Position numbers and translations under genes: made by a program. A model generated the notes under the pieces. That model saw only the letters and a list, made by a program, of their open reading frames with translations. It was not told where the DNA came from and searched no databases. Of a stretch of DNA of 64,000 nucleotides, positions 1-11,852 are shown piece after piece. The first letter of the stretch is position 1. Every line of letters begins with the position of its first letter. The stretch is taken from NCBI GenBank assembly GCA_026770025.1, contig JAMXDE010000011.1, positions 1,178,001 to 1,242,000 on the forward strand. Direction: 5' to 3'. The stretch comes from Craspedostauros australis. Taxonomy: Eukaryota > Bacillariophyta > Bacillariophyceae > Mastogloiales > Achnanthaceae.

Positions 1-276
1 TGTTTGATTTTCCCTTGTTCTCGATGAGCGCAGCAGCAGCATTGACGGCCGCTGCCGCGTCCTTCGAAGGCTCCTCCGCGCCGGTGTTGACCTTGTCCGA
101 GCCAGTCTCGGACTGATCGTCACGGATCATGATGGGAATGCTATTGACGTTGAGTTCCGGCTCCGTTGGTTGGCTGGAGCCCTGCGATTGTGGGCGCTTC
201 GATGCAAACACCTTTTGGAATGAGAATGAGACGTTGCGTTTCTTCGACGAGCGCGCACTCGCTGTTTTCTGCTGCT

Positions 277-307
<31 letters not shown>

Positions 308-2725
308 CGGGGTTGTCTTCCTGTTTTCGTTTGCGTCTGCAGTTGCTGCTGTATTGCCATTGCTTCCATTCGCGCCGCTGAAGGACATCGCCGTCATGCG
401 CTGAAGTAGCAGCTCTGGATTCGTTTCGTCGGTGGCTTGTGTCGGCTGCGCTGCGTCGGTGTAATCCATGGTCTCGATTTCTTCCTTGAATCCTTCTTGG
501 GCCATGCTTGCTGCATTCAATTGTCGTTGGTCCTGCCCCAATCCGAAGCTCGTTTGTGGCGTCGATGACATGGAACGATTTGTGATTGCAATGTTGTCTT
601 CCGGAAAGCCGCCGATCTGATTGATTTCCCCCGTCATCGTGATCTTGAACTTTTGGGTGGAGTTGATGCGCGTGTTCATCTGGGTTGCTTGGCGACGGAA
701 GCTTTCGCTCGCCGTGTCCTCCACATCCCTGCTGCTACGTCCGCTATCATCCAATGTCCCCCTCGACGTGCTCTGCTCGTCGTCATCCATGAGACTGCGA
801 TGTCCCCAGCTGTGCGTTTTCGGTTTGTTTGCGAAATGCCTGGATTCGGTATTGGCAGATGCAGCATCATCTCCGCTGCTTCTGGTTCCGTTTGATGTCG
901 TCCTTTGGAATCTGTTCGCTCCCCCCGCCGAGGTGTTGGCGCCGCGTGTCGGCGTACGCATTCTGTCAGAAGTACTCCCGCCATTGCTATTGCTATTGCT
1001 GCTCGTGCTGTTGGTACTAACTGTGGCCGCACCCGACGCAATGCCAGATGCACGAGTGCTCGTGCGTTTGCCAGCTTTTGTGGCAGCCTTTGATGAAAGA
1101 GACCGCTGCGGTACTGGCACTACCTTGTTCTTTTCCACGATCGTGGACTTGTCCGTGTTGTTGACCGAATGGATGAGGGTCGATTTGGAGGTGAGATCGC
1201 TGTTGTTCTTGTCGGCGTGGCCCTTCTTGCGTCCCATGTGCAGTTTTGAGAAGAGACCAAGGATCCCCTTCTTGGTCTTCTTGCTGTGCTTGTTGGAACC
1301 ATTCGCATCGCCTCCGTCCTGCGCAGTGTCTGGTGCGTGCTCCACTTCGACTGAGAATATTGGATCCGTGCCATCACCGTGCTCAATGTTGGTGTCCGCG
1401 CCGCCATCAAACTCATCCTTCTTTTCTTCATCATAGTTGGCCGCATTCGATGGCGCTCGATACTTCATGCGCTGTGGACTCCTCGTCTTTTTGGCACACT
1501 TCCCAGCAAACCGCTCGTCGAAGTAATCATTTTCATCTCCGCACTGCGGTACGGGCATGCTCTCATCGATGGAACCAGCCAACGACATCATGCCATCCCT
1601 GGCCTGCTCTTCGAATATCTCGTGCTGAAAGACCATGAGATCGTCAAGGAAGGAGTCTCGGAAGACGATGTTGGTATTGTCGTCGTTGGTGTTGTTGGGA
1701 TCCGCAGTGGAGGCATTGGCACGATCCCCATCGTATTGCAGATGCGGACTCTTGACCAATCCATTGATGGGCTTCCACGATGGCGCGGGCGATCTCTCGT
1801 TTGCCGCGGAACGCGACGGTGCCGGAAATCCATCATCCATGCAATTCCAACCTGTGCTGTCCACCACTTCATCGATCCAGAACTTTTTGGTGGCGCAGTT
1901 AGCATCCACGTTCGCCAGCGCATAATTCGCGCGTTGTCGTTGCTGCTGCTGCTGCTGCTGATAATGCTGCTGTTGCCGTTGCTGTTGTTGCTGCTGTTGC
2001 TGTTTCGAGTGCGAAAAGTCAGCGATGCTGTTGTCGTCGCCGTCAGTGTCTTGACTGGCACCAAAGCCGCTGTTGTGGAAGGCATCAAAGGCATCGAATG
2101 AGTCTGCAGTGGTGGCGGTGTCATTGAGCCTCCGTCTCATTGCCGAATCTGGCGATGCGGCGAGTGCTTGCATTTGTGCTTGCGACTTTGATGGTGACTT
2201 TGATGGTGACATTGATGGTGACTGTGAAGCAATGGGACCTCCACCCAGAACCAGCTCCGTCGCTCCGACCTGCTGCTCCGACGCTGTGGTTGCATTGTCG
2301 TTGCCATTGTCGGCCCCGTTGTGATACTCGAAGGCCTGCACGCGCTCCTCACGCGTCTGGCCATTGGGGCCCGTGCTTTTGAGACGGAATACGAGCGGCT
2401 GAGGTCTCAAGGGATCATGCACGAGGTGCACATCGGCATGTCTTCGCCTGCGCTTCTTGTACTGCTGTTTGAATGGGAACCAGCACGTCTTGGAGCCCTT
2501 CCCGTTGGCTTGGTCGGAGGTATAGTCGTACTGCCCAACATCGCCGTGCAACGGATGCGAGGAGTTCGGTTTCCATGTTCCCGGCGGCAACGATGCACCC
2601 CGTGGCACAGGTTTCAGGACCGGCATGGCCGCTGTGGCTGGTGTCGCCGAGCGGCTTCCTTCGCCTCCATGCAGAGCGTAGGATGGCTGCGCCGGTCTGT
2701 CCGAATGCGCCATGTTGCTTGCCAT
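1..2725 (-). CDS. Q/H/S-rich hypothetical protein, 3' end beyond window
   Basis: I do not recognise this protein. One minus-strand frame is open from a stop near 2780 to the left edge, giving at least 908 codons from the ATG at 2723-2725 (start MASNMAHS). The frame, not its antisense, gives compositionally sensible protein: an N-terminal Pro/Ala-rich part, a basic patch KQQYKKRRRRH near residue 95, a SPS/SPSK repeat near residues 165-180 encoded by 12-bp units, long Gln runs near residues 238-260, an acidic/Asn middle, a Lys/Gly-rich segment (KKTKKGILGLFSKL) near residue 465, and six His followed by about six Gln near residue 806. Gln- and Asn-rich, low-complexity composition suggests a regulatory or scaffold protein, but no domain is visible. 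The C-terminus lies outside the window. No splice site is needed, since the frame is continuous. Confidence 0.72.
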
Positions 2726-4266
2726 CCTGTCTTTCCTCTGTACGAGGAGGGGATGCTCGTAGCAACTCAGATGCTCGGGCTATGGAACTGCTATATCAAA
2801 GGTTGCCACCGTTGTCCAGAAGCAGTCGTCTTTTCTCGCAATCGTTGGTGGAGGACACCAATAGCCAGATGGGTGGGTGGATGGATGGATGGATGGATGA
2901 CCGATTCTGACAATCCACTTGATCCCTGGTGGCCAATCCGATGGAGAGACAGATGTGTATTGAAAGAGGACTGCTAATACCTCCGGTGCAACACTCTTCC
3001 CAACCCAGGACGACTCCGGATGCTCTCCTGACCGCGGCGACGAACGGGAATCTGGTCCGCTTCTTGGTTTGCTTTTTCGTTGTGAAGGACCACGCAGAAG
3101 AAACGCGTGAGGAGCATCAAGAGCGTGGCCTCCTTCTCTTCCTTCTCTGTTGGTCTGTTGTGCCTCTCTTTCTGTCTCGTCGGATGTGCCATTGGCTTTC
3201 ATTTCTCAATCAACCGCGCAAACCGATGTGAAGAGGAGAGTGGGCGAAGTCGTGCGAATGACTGCATCCATGACAATCCCAGGTTGGGACAGAAGAGAAA
3301 CATGTGAATGTCACCACACGTGGGAGACACCTCTCCACTTTCTCAAAACCGAAAGGTGGATGCAACAAATTTGCAGACTTGTGAGGACCGAATTTTTGGC
3401 GCCGATTTTGGCCACTGTGCATTGCCGTCTATCCGTCCTCTTGGGTGCGCTATGCGGGCAGGCTTTGTCCGCGGTTGTAAGTGTGTCATTGTGTGAATAA
3501 CCGCTACGGTTTCGGTCACGTAAAATCGATTGTCACCTCCATTCCAATCAAGGTCCTTCCAGTCCGTTAGGAAGTCGCGGATTCACCGGATTGGTTGTGG
3601 AGGGAAACCTGTTGATCGGAGTGGTCGAGTACATCCAGAATAGAATCGAAGGTCGTGGAGTCCCCATCCTGCGCTTTGGACTGGATTGACCCCAACTGAC
3701 ATCAAAGCACAGAACCCAAAGAACAAAACAGGCAAACAAATTTCGCTTGGTCGTCGGTTTTGTACGAGGTGAAGCGCAGCTCGCGTTGATGTGCTGTTGC
3801 AGGCTCGGTTTGTCACGGGTTTGGCTGTCGCCAACGCTCTCGGCGGTACCCGGGGTCGTGGGTTGAACGACATCCGTCCTTCCTTCCTCCTCTTTCTTGG
3901 TTGGCTCTTTTGTTGTGTCAACATCACGTCGGGGTCTTGCTTCGAAGAACACAGCGGATGCCCACCAACGCTCTGGGCAGATCCATCGAGCCTTCTCGTA
4001 CGGCATGGCACCATCATCATTCCAATAATACAGGTAGAGCAACAACAACGAGAGCAAACAAGGCAACCAAGACAAACAACACACGCAGACGACGACGATC
4101 AATCGATAGATAGATAGACTAGATAAATAGATAGAAAGAGAGAAAGAGATAGATAGAAAGGAGACATCATCAGCAACAGTAACAACAATAGCAACAGGAG
4201 CAGCGCAACAACACCAAGAGAGGCAGCATTAGAAACAGCGACAACAGCACGAGCAGAAGCAGAATT
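2726..4266. other. intergenic, divergent promoter region
   Basis: This 1.5 kb separates the minus-strand gene ending at the left edge from the plus-strand phosphatase, so it should hold both promoters. It contains a (GGAT)n/(GGGT)n microsatellite at 2871-2900 and a (TAGA)n/(GAAA)n tract at about 4105-4165, followed by CAA/CAG-rich sequence that probably forms the phosphatase 5' leader. The short reading frames here (for example 3548-4102 minus) show no domain or consistent codon pattern, and I see no gene. Confidence 0.5.
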
Positions 4267-7200
4267 ATGACAACAACAGGGTCCACACCCATTCCGATTC
4301 CACTCCACGATGCGCACAATCGACAGCACCAACATGGCTACGCAGTCCCACTCAACGATCAGCGGACGACCACCACCACCAAGGACCCAAACGCAATGCG
4401 ACTGAGGCACTCGTCATCGCAAGAATACCTGCTGTCGCGATCGTTGGGAGCTGATGCAGAATTTCTGCCTGCTGCCGCGAAGTTTCATCGGTACGTTTGT
4501 ATAATATCATGCCATGGGTGCCTGTGGCTGTGTCGATGCAGGGTACTGAACACTGCAGAGAGCATAGAACTGCAATACCTTGCTTCGCCCGTGTGGAGAT
4601 GGTCTCTCTCCCTTCGTTCTGGTGCTTCATACTCTGCAGAGCTTGGTCGCTCCCCTTGCCCATCACAGAAACACGATTGGGAAACATGTGTGCCTCAAAG
4701 GTGACGGCGCTCGGCTGGTGATTCTTTCTTTTCCTTTCTTCCATGCCATCAATGCCAAGTTCTGCGTCCCTTTGATCGCCTTCGCTTGGTCTTCTTCACG
4801 CTATGACTATGAGCCCATGCAAAAACATGCTAACGTTGCCTCCTCATGCCCACACTACCATACACTTCAAATACCATACTCGGATGGCACATTCCATAAC
4901 GCTGTACCCCCTCCGCGCATTCTTCCAAACCCCCATTCTTCTTTTCTTCTTCTCAACTCCCTCAATTGAGAACAGACACATCAGCGCTGATCTTGCGAAA
5001 GTCTCGTACAGCGGCTACCTTCTCAAGAGGTCTAATCAACCGCATCACATGGTCGCTGATACCATCAACGGCAATGTTCTACCGCACGATGGGGTGGTTC
5101 CATTGAACTCGTCTGGCACGACAACCCCGCAACGCATTAACACAGCACAGGAACAGATGGCACAAATGCGCATGCCTTCCTCTTTGAATGATGACAATGA
5201 CACGGCTACTGATCCGCTTGCGAACATGGATATGGACATGGGGATGGACATGGATGATGGAGATCAGTTCGCCATGATGGATGGTCCTCCTTCGCCTCAG
5301 CATGAAGACTATGGTGGAACAGCACAGAACGTTGCGGCGTGGGGAGATGGCTTGAATACACCCAACGAGCAGAACAGAACCATGCAGGACTACCTCAACA
5401 ACGCTCTGGATGCTCCAGTCGTGACACCATCACCGGCGGGAGACGAGCACAGGCATCACCAAAACGGCGGCCGCACTCGCGGCACCAACCACAACCAGGA
5501 TCGAGCAACGGATGGCGATGTCCATTCTGCCGAGAAACAGAGCGAGAGAGTGAAGGCGGACGCGCATGTTGAGAAACCTGAAGGTGCGGAATCGTCTGCG
5601 AAAGCACCAAAGAACCCAATCGAATCAGGGATGGAGCTCGTTGCTGGTTTGTTTGGATTTGGATCTGCTGCAAAGCCGGCACCGAAGATGGCCACCAAGC
5701 CCAAAGAAGATGAAGCCAATAATCGCCATGCCAACATGACAACAGCAAGTGCCGCGCATGCAGCTTCATCCGCATCAGGCACAGCAACAGCAGCGACAGT
5801 AGCAGTAGCAGCAGCACAACCTCCCGTCGTACCACCTGGTCGCACAATGCCAATTGCGATTAATTCCCCAGACGCACAATCACCACATGCGCATGACTCC
5901 TTCCGGCCGGCCTTCCACAAGCGACAATCCGCACCCATGACGATGGAGTCGTTCGACACAGCTACTTCGGCAACGTCTGCTGCAAATATTAGCAACGGGG
6001 CATCAACGCCAACGGATTCCAGGAGCTACTCTTCCCACCACAGCAGCAATCGGAAGCCTCCATCGGACTATGTTGATCCGAAAGACAACCATGTCTGGCG
6101 CGCCAAGTATTGCATCCTCCAAGATGGCATCCTCTACTTCTATCGCAACCCCACCGATGCCAACTGCGTCGAGGCGATGGAAGAGCGCAATCAGGAAGGC
6201 ACGGTCACACCTCGTCAGCGCAAGCAGGCGACAATTCATGACTTGGCCAAGTCGCCGATGCCTCGCCGTTATCACGATTCCTTGAATTCACCAAACAGAT
6301 CAAGCACAATTGCATCTGCTCTCCTTGGAATCACTGGCACCCCGCAGAACAAGACCCGCGCCCAGACAGGACACATATGGGAGAAGCGCGTCTACCTCGA
6401 TGCCATCGGCGCGGTTCGTTCCGCCGAATCTGCATATGGCAGCAACTGCTTCGAGCTGGTGGCAGTTCCCAAGCAGGATGACAACGGCGACAGCGACAGC
6501 GATAGTGGGGGTGACGACCGAGATGGAAACAGGAATATCTCCGATGCTGCTGCAAATGAACAGCCCAATGACCTAGATGGCCGGAACAAGCTGGTGTTGC
6601 AGGCAAGGCATTCGGATGACATGAACGAATGGCTCTTTCAGTTCCATCGGTCGTTGGCCTCCTTGATTATCAACTTGATGTCTGTTACGCGGACGTCCGT
6701 GATCAGCGACGACACGGCAACCCTCGATGCGTCAAATCCGATGAGTGGCAGATATTCCACTCTTGGCCTGCAGAGAATACCGCAGCCCAACATATGTCAG
6801 CAACCAAACGCAAGCTCCGCAGATGAATCACATCGTGGTCCTCACTTGCTCCATGGCAATCGCAGTCGCATTTGCGATCACAATCAGCACCACGAACAAC
6901 AGCAGGATCAGGAGGAGCCCATTCGGCGACAGCCGTTGCAGGAGCAGCAGCAACAACAACCTCTCGCACGATCTTTCAACACGAGCTATCTCATGCCATC
7001 CCCCGGACTCATGCATGGGCACGGACACGGCAAGAATAATTGGCATCGCAGCAAGTCATCTCCCAAGAATGACAATGAGAAGGACAAGGAGACTGGCTTT
7101 GGCGCCAGCAGCAATACCAGCAGTGGCGTGATCGGATCGAGGCCATACGTGATGGGAAATGCACCCTCGTTGTCTTCCTTCATGGGTGCGCAGATCACAA

Positions 7201-10034
7201 CGTCAAAGTCGAATGACAGTCAACAACGCAGCAACGGCATCGGCGCGAGCCTTCAGTCAAGACTTCTACCGCCGTCTTCAGCGTTGGTCTCGAATGCCCC
7301 CACTGGCTTGTTTCCGCCGGTGGCATCGATGCGAAATGAAAGCCCCAGCATACTGAATGCATCGAGCGCAGCCAGTCAAGCAAGTGGACCGCAAGGCACA
7401 TCGTCCATTTTTGCGCGCTTGAATCAACCAAAGACTGCCTCGGTGACTGGGCGTCATGGCACCACCAATAATGAAGGCAATCAACCTTCCAAACCAGGCC
7501 GAACAGGGATTCGCGACAACCCATTCGCAAAGGACAAGTCGAAAGCTTCGAAAGGCAAGTACATCCCACCAGGTGCGAGGAAGGCCGCATCGCAGAAGTA
7601 TGTTCCGCCGAGCATGCGGAACAAGGGAGGTGGGAAGGGACCGTCCTCGCTCTCGCTGGCAGAACGCGCCAAGCAAAGCGACGCGCAAGGAATCCAACAA
7701 TCAACTCCGAGCGAGGCCGCGACTGGTTTGGGTCTGACCAACCCGCCAGATAGACTCGACATCATCGATAAATGGACGGGCTCTGAAATACGCGGGGGAT
7801 GTGCGAATCCAGAAGTCGTCACTGGATCCATACTGGATGACGTTTACAAACCAAGGAAGACGTCCAAGCTCGGCCGCGTATCGACGGAAGCGTTTGGTTG
7901 CTATGGTGGCGGAGACGTAGAACGAGCCCCAGGCGATATCGCTGGCTCTGCCCAAAGCACCACTGCTGATATTTCAACCAGCGCCAAGAATTCCACCAGC
8001 AGCCTCCAATTTGAAGTTGGCGCAATATCCGAGTGTGGGCCGTTCAAGCCCAGCAATGAAGATTCGTACTTCATCAACAACGATCTGCTCGCCGCATTCC
8101 AGAAGATGAGCCGAGATGAAGGAGGCGAGACAAAAACGGGAAGCAAGGCATCTGGATCATCGCAGGTGTCTTGGGACACACTTCAAGTCCGGCACAAGCC
8201 ATCGGTGTTTGCCATCTTCGACGGGCATTGCGGGGACGAGGCGGCTCGTTTTGCAGTCGAGAAGATGACGCGCTTTCTTTTCGAAGAGACTAAGGACAAC
8301 GTGAAGGCCAGCTCTGTCCACGGTGACGGCTCTCAAGGCAGTCGCCACCGCGGTGCTGGTGATGTCGCTGATGAGATGGCTCCTTCGAACGAAAATGAAA
8401 TCGAACCATCAGTCACAGCCACAGCGACGACAACAGCAACGGCAACCCCGCAACCAAGCAAGAAGTCTTTCAGAGCATCGGACGTCCAGCGTATGCTGAA
8501 CGATGCCATCGTCAAGATGGACGACGTCTTCTGCAGGACCTGCAGCGAAGACGGGCGAGACTGGGAGTCCGGAGCAACCGCACTCGTTGCCATCCTGGCG
8601 GACAACAACCTCACGATCAGCAATCTTGGCGACAGCCGGGGTGTTATCTGCAGATCGATTCCTGATGCACAAAAGCGCGACGATGCACACTCGGAATGGA
8701 ACGAACTGGATGTTGTGATTGACGATTATGGTCGCAGACGTTCCGACGACATCGGCGGAGGTAGCAACAGCGGCAACGGCAACAGCCGTGGCGATGCAGT
8801 ACGAATGTGCATGTGGAAGGAAATCACGCCGGTGCACAGTCCGCTGCGAGATGACGAGAAGAAGAGGATCGAAGCCGCCAACGGGTGGGTGGTGACCGAG
8901 AGTGAGATCTTCGTTGAGCAGATCCGGCGCATGGACCTGGAGGATCGAGATGTGATGGACATTCTGTACCGGTGCCTGAATAGTCCATTGGACGCTGTCA
9001 AACCATCCGCATCGTCCACCTCTGGATCAGGGCCAGCTTGCTCGACAACATCAGGCACGGCAGCATCTTCAGAATCGTCTCGATCAACAAGCCGGTCCAG
9101 CACCCAACGCAGCGCCGCTCCCCACCGCATCATGGTGACATCGCGCGTGTGCAGCGAGCTGGCTGTGAGCAGAGCCATCGGCGATAGGGACTTCAAGGCC
9201 CAGTACAACAGCGCCAGCGCAGATCAAAGTGCTGACGGTGGTGCTGCGGTGACTACCGGTTCATCCGATGGAGCACAAGCTCCCTCCGATAGAACTGATG
9301 GCAGCAACGATGACAGCAGTGCCACTGTCAAGCAGGATGCCGCTGAGGAACAACAAGCGAAGCTGGCAGCTGGAGAGGGCTGGTGGGATTGCATCATTCC
9401 ATTGCCGTATCCTGATGGACACAGCCAACGATTCAAAGGCGACCTGATCGCCAACACGCCCGAATCATTGCAATTTGAAGTTGGGATGGAGGGTGTGTCG
9501 GAGGAGTTCGTCGTGCTGGCCTGCGATGGGCTTTGGGATGTGATGGACGCCGATGATGCCGTGCGCGTGACGAGAGATCTGCTGTTCCGACAGAAGTGGA
9601 CCGCGAAGAAGGCTGTGAGTGGACGTGTTGGTTTCATGTATGGTTGCATTTGCTTTTGTGCGTCTGCCCTTTGCACCCTCGTTACCATCCGGCAAAATAG
9701 ATTGAGGGAGGGGTGTCTTGCCCTAAATGTCGCCTTGTCTCTCTCACGCCCATCCTCACACATTGATTCCATACGCACGCTCCCAAATGTTCTGCCTTTG
9801 CTCGTTCATATTCCCGACAATGATGTGTTCATTCCACGCACCATCCACCGTTGTCAATGCACTCCTGTGTTCTACACACGCATCTCCTCATGACGTCCGT
9901 AGGCTGCGCGACTCACGGAGCTTGCCATCCATCTGGGTTCGTCCGATAACATTACTGTGATCGTGCTGCGGCTGTTCTACGAGAACGACGACAAGGCAGC
10001 CACCGGCGGCGACAGGGAAGCCAAACCGAATTGA
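4267..10034 (+). CDS. PH-domain protein with C-terminal PP2C Ser/Thr phosphatase
   Basis: Three exons give 1664 aa: 4267-4490, 4976-9614, 9903-10034. Donors are GTACGT (4491) and GTGAGT (9615); acceptors are ACAG (4972-4975) and TAG (9900-9902). Both joins keep frame and complete recognised domains. A pleckstrin-homology domain starts at GYLLKR (residue 88), is interrupted by some 340 residues of low complexity, and resumes at HVWRAKYCILQDGILYFY (about 446), ending near 640. A linker carries KYIPPGAR and KYVPPSMR near residues 936-955. The PP2C domain starts at FEVGAISECG (1087), with the metal-binding FDGHCGDE (DGH at 1157), SGATALVAIL, NLGDSRGV, SRAIGDRDFK, LACDGLWDV and, only after the last intron, SSDNITVIVL (about 1636). 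PP2C enzymes are Mn/Mg-dependent protein phosphatases; the PH domain suggests membrane or phosphoinositide recruitment. The unspliced frame from 4803 lacks the DNITV motif and begins inside intron 1, so it is not the real protein. Confidence 0.9.
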
Positions 10035-11009
10035 AGAGCATATTCTTCATCCTGCTTCGCTTGGGAGACAGAGAGTGTCATTGGAGCAGTTAGCCAGATT
10101 GGATGGAGCCGTAGCAATTCGGCGCAGCGTTAGCCCGTTGATGCTGGCACAGGTAGGGTCATAGAAATAACAACCTTCTGCTCATCTCCGCAGGTGAATT
10201 TTGAATACAGCATAGAGTACCCTGGAGTATTGGGATGGCGCGGCAGGAAACGTGCGTACGGCACTAATACTCTGGAATAGCACTCACAAGAGAAGAACTT
10301 CTATCATACCAAGTATTGTCGGAATCGGTGAGAACTGGCACTTGTCGCATGTTATCCGGCGGCGGAGGACGGGGTGGCGTTCCTGTACTTGCATACGATT
10401 ACGCGAAGATGACATGTAGTGATACAAAAATAGTATTTAAATTAGAGACAGCGGTGAATGAAGAACAATAAGCTCGGACGTATGGTACTTGTGTGAAGAT
10501 TGGAAACTTCTGTCGGTCAGATGAAGTGTCGGGGAGGCGTATGGATATGTTCTGGCTCTTGTCATGTACGATCTTCGGTTGGCAGCTGTTGCGTGCATCG
10601 CACTCGCATCAATGCTTCTCCTTCTCTTCGTTTCGCTCTGCTTGTATCTCTTCGCGGTTCGGATCAATGCGCACGAGCAATCTTCGAATGCGCCGGTACC
10701 ACTGCGTGATATGCTCTATCTCATGTTGATTGTGAGTGTGGCTGTTGTTGTTGTCGCTCTCTCTCTTGTTGTTGCTTCGTGTATCTCTTTCAGTTGCCCC
10801 TGTTGAGCCACTTCGTCATCAATCTCTTCAGTTCATGGATCGTGTTCCCAAACCCAATGACTCGATTCCTTTCCATGGAGAACCATTCCACATCCACTCT
10901 GCACACCATGCAAGTACGTTGGAAGAGCATGCTCATTGCGTACTCGAGTGGACTGCGTGCCGCATTGGATGAGTGGAAAGGAATGCCATGACGCCCCTCG
11001 TGCTGCGAT
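10035..11009. other. intergenic between convergent gene ends
   Basis: This stretch lies between the stop of the phosphatase and the 3' end of the minus-strand gene at 11010. It carries AT-rich GAGTA/TACTC motifs (10213-10230, 10264-10278, about 10945-10955) of the kind seen at most gene ends here. No convincing coding sequence was seen; the short frames at 10493-10806 are Leu/Ser-rich with no motif. Confidence 0.45.
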
Positions 11010-11852
11010 CTAACCTCCGCGCGGCAAGGTGACGACTCTGCCAGCCTCGCGTTCCTCCAATTTGAAGTCGTTCATGATCTCCTGCAGTTCGTTGGCGCCA
11101 TAATAAATCAGGTGATAGTCCCGCAGCTCGACCCGATCAATCTCCTGAATGTCCGGACAGAGGTTGAAGCGGACCTTTCGATCCTGGTGCTGCGGTTGGA
11201 ACATGAGGTGTTGCTGCGAGAGAGGCGCGCGCGGTGGCATTCCAAATCGCGACGATCGTCGCCTGGTTTTGGCGTGCGACGAGCGGCGTTCCATGGCGGA
11301 TGATTGGAGGTTGGAGGCTTGTTCCCAGCCTTCCTCGTGAGTGGTGAAAAGGTCGCTGGTTTGGTTGTCCCAGCACGATAGCGTGAAGCTGCCTCGTGTT
11401 GTGTGTATGCTGCCGCCCTCGTTGAGATCATCGAGCGTCATGGAAAGCATGGAATCTCCCTTGTACTCGTTTGATCGCATGCGCCCCAGCTGCGGTCGTT
11501 CCATGCTGAAACTCCCGCGGGTCTTGCCGTTTCTTGCGGAGGCCATGGTCTGACTTCTGCTCTGGTCTTGTTCTTGATCTCTGGTTTGTTGTGCGTTCTG
11601 ACTTGCGTGGTGGTTCGTGTGAGATTGCTTTGACGATGCCGGTACTGGACCTTCCTGTTTCTCCCGCCACTGGTCTCTGTGCGCGGCTGTCACAAGGGGC
11701 TCGCTTTCGTCCTGAGTCCCAATCGGCGGTGTTCCTGTTGTTTGTGTTGGTGGTCGCAGTGCGATGTCGCAAGAGTCACTGTGAGAGTGAGCGTGAGAGT
11801 CCAGGCAAGAAGGTGAATGAATGCGTTGTGGCAATGCCAATACTCCAAGCAT
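11010..11852 (-). CDS. hypothetical protein with conserved-looking C-terminal tail
   Basis: The frame gives 280 aa from the first ATG (11852), or 178 aa from a second ATG at 11546 (MASARNGKTRGSF). The shorter form looks more protein-like. The upstream part is Gln/Thr-rich and merges into repeat-rich sequence that could be 5' leader. Visible features are Ser/Arg-rich blocks (RRSSHAKTRRRSSRFG) and a C-terminal segment RKVRFNLCPDIQEIDRV followed by DYHLIYYGANELQEIMNDFK. That tail has the general shape of the short 'VRF....V..I....DY....YY..EL..I' segment I associate with many uncharacterised diatom proteins. No catalytic motif is visible and I assign no function. It ends convergently with the phosphatase gene. 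Confidence 0.65.
   Translation of the reverse strand: MLGVLALPQRIHSPSCLDSHAHSHSDSCDIALRPPTQTTGTPPIGTQDESEPLVTAAHRDQWREKQEGPVPASSKQSHTNHHASQNAQQTRDQEQDQSRSQTMASARNGKTRGSFSMERPQLGRMRSNEYKGDSMLSMTLDDLNEGGSIHTTRGSFTLSCWDNQTSDLFTTHEEGWEQASNLQSSAMERRSSHAKTRRRSSRFGMPPRAPLSQQHLMFQPQHQDRKVRFNLCPDIQEIDRVELRDYHLIYYGANELQEIMNDFKLEEREAGRVVTLPRGG

Noticed and set aside
621-1436. 271-codon Leu-rich plus-strand frame
   Set aside because: Antisense reading of the Gln/Glu/Asp-rich gene on the minus strand; Leu and Phe runs mirror Gln and Glu codons.
3548-4102. 184-codon minus-strand frame with a hydrophobic N-terminus
   Set aside because: Two overlapping minus frames here are similarly open, neither has a motif, and the region is the likely promoter and leader of the phosphatase gene.
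4803-9893. the unspliced 1696-codon frame as the phosphatase protein
   Set aside because: It starts inside intron 1 and ends in intron 2, missing the final PP2C SDNITV motif that exon 3 supplies.
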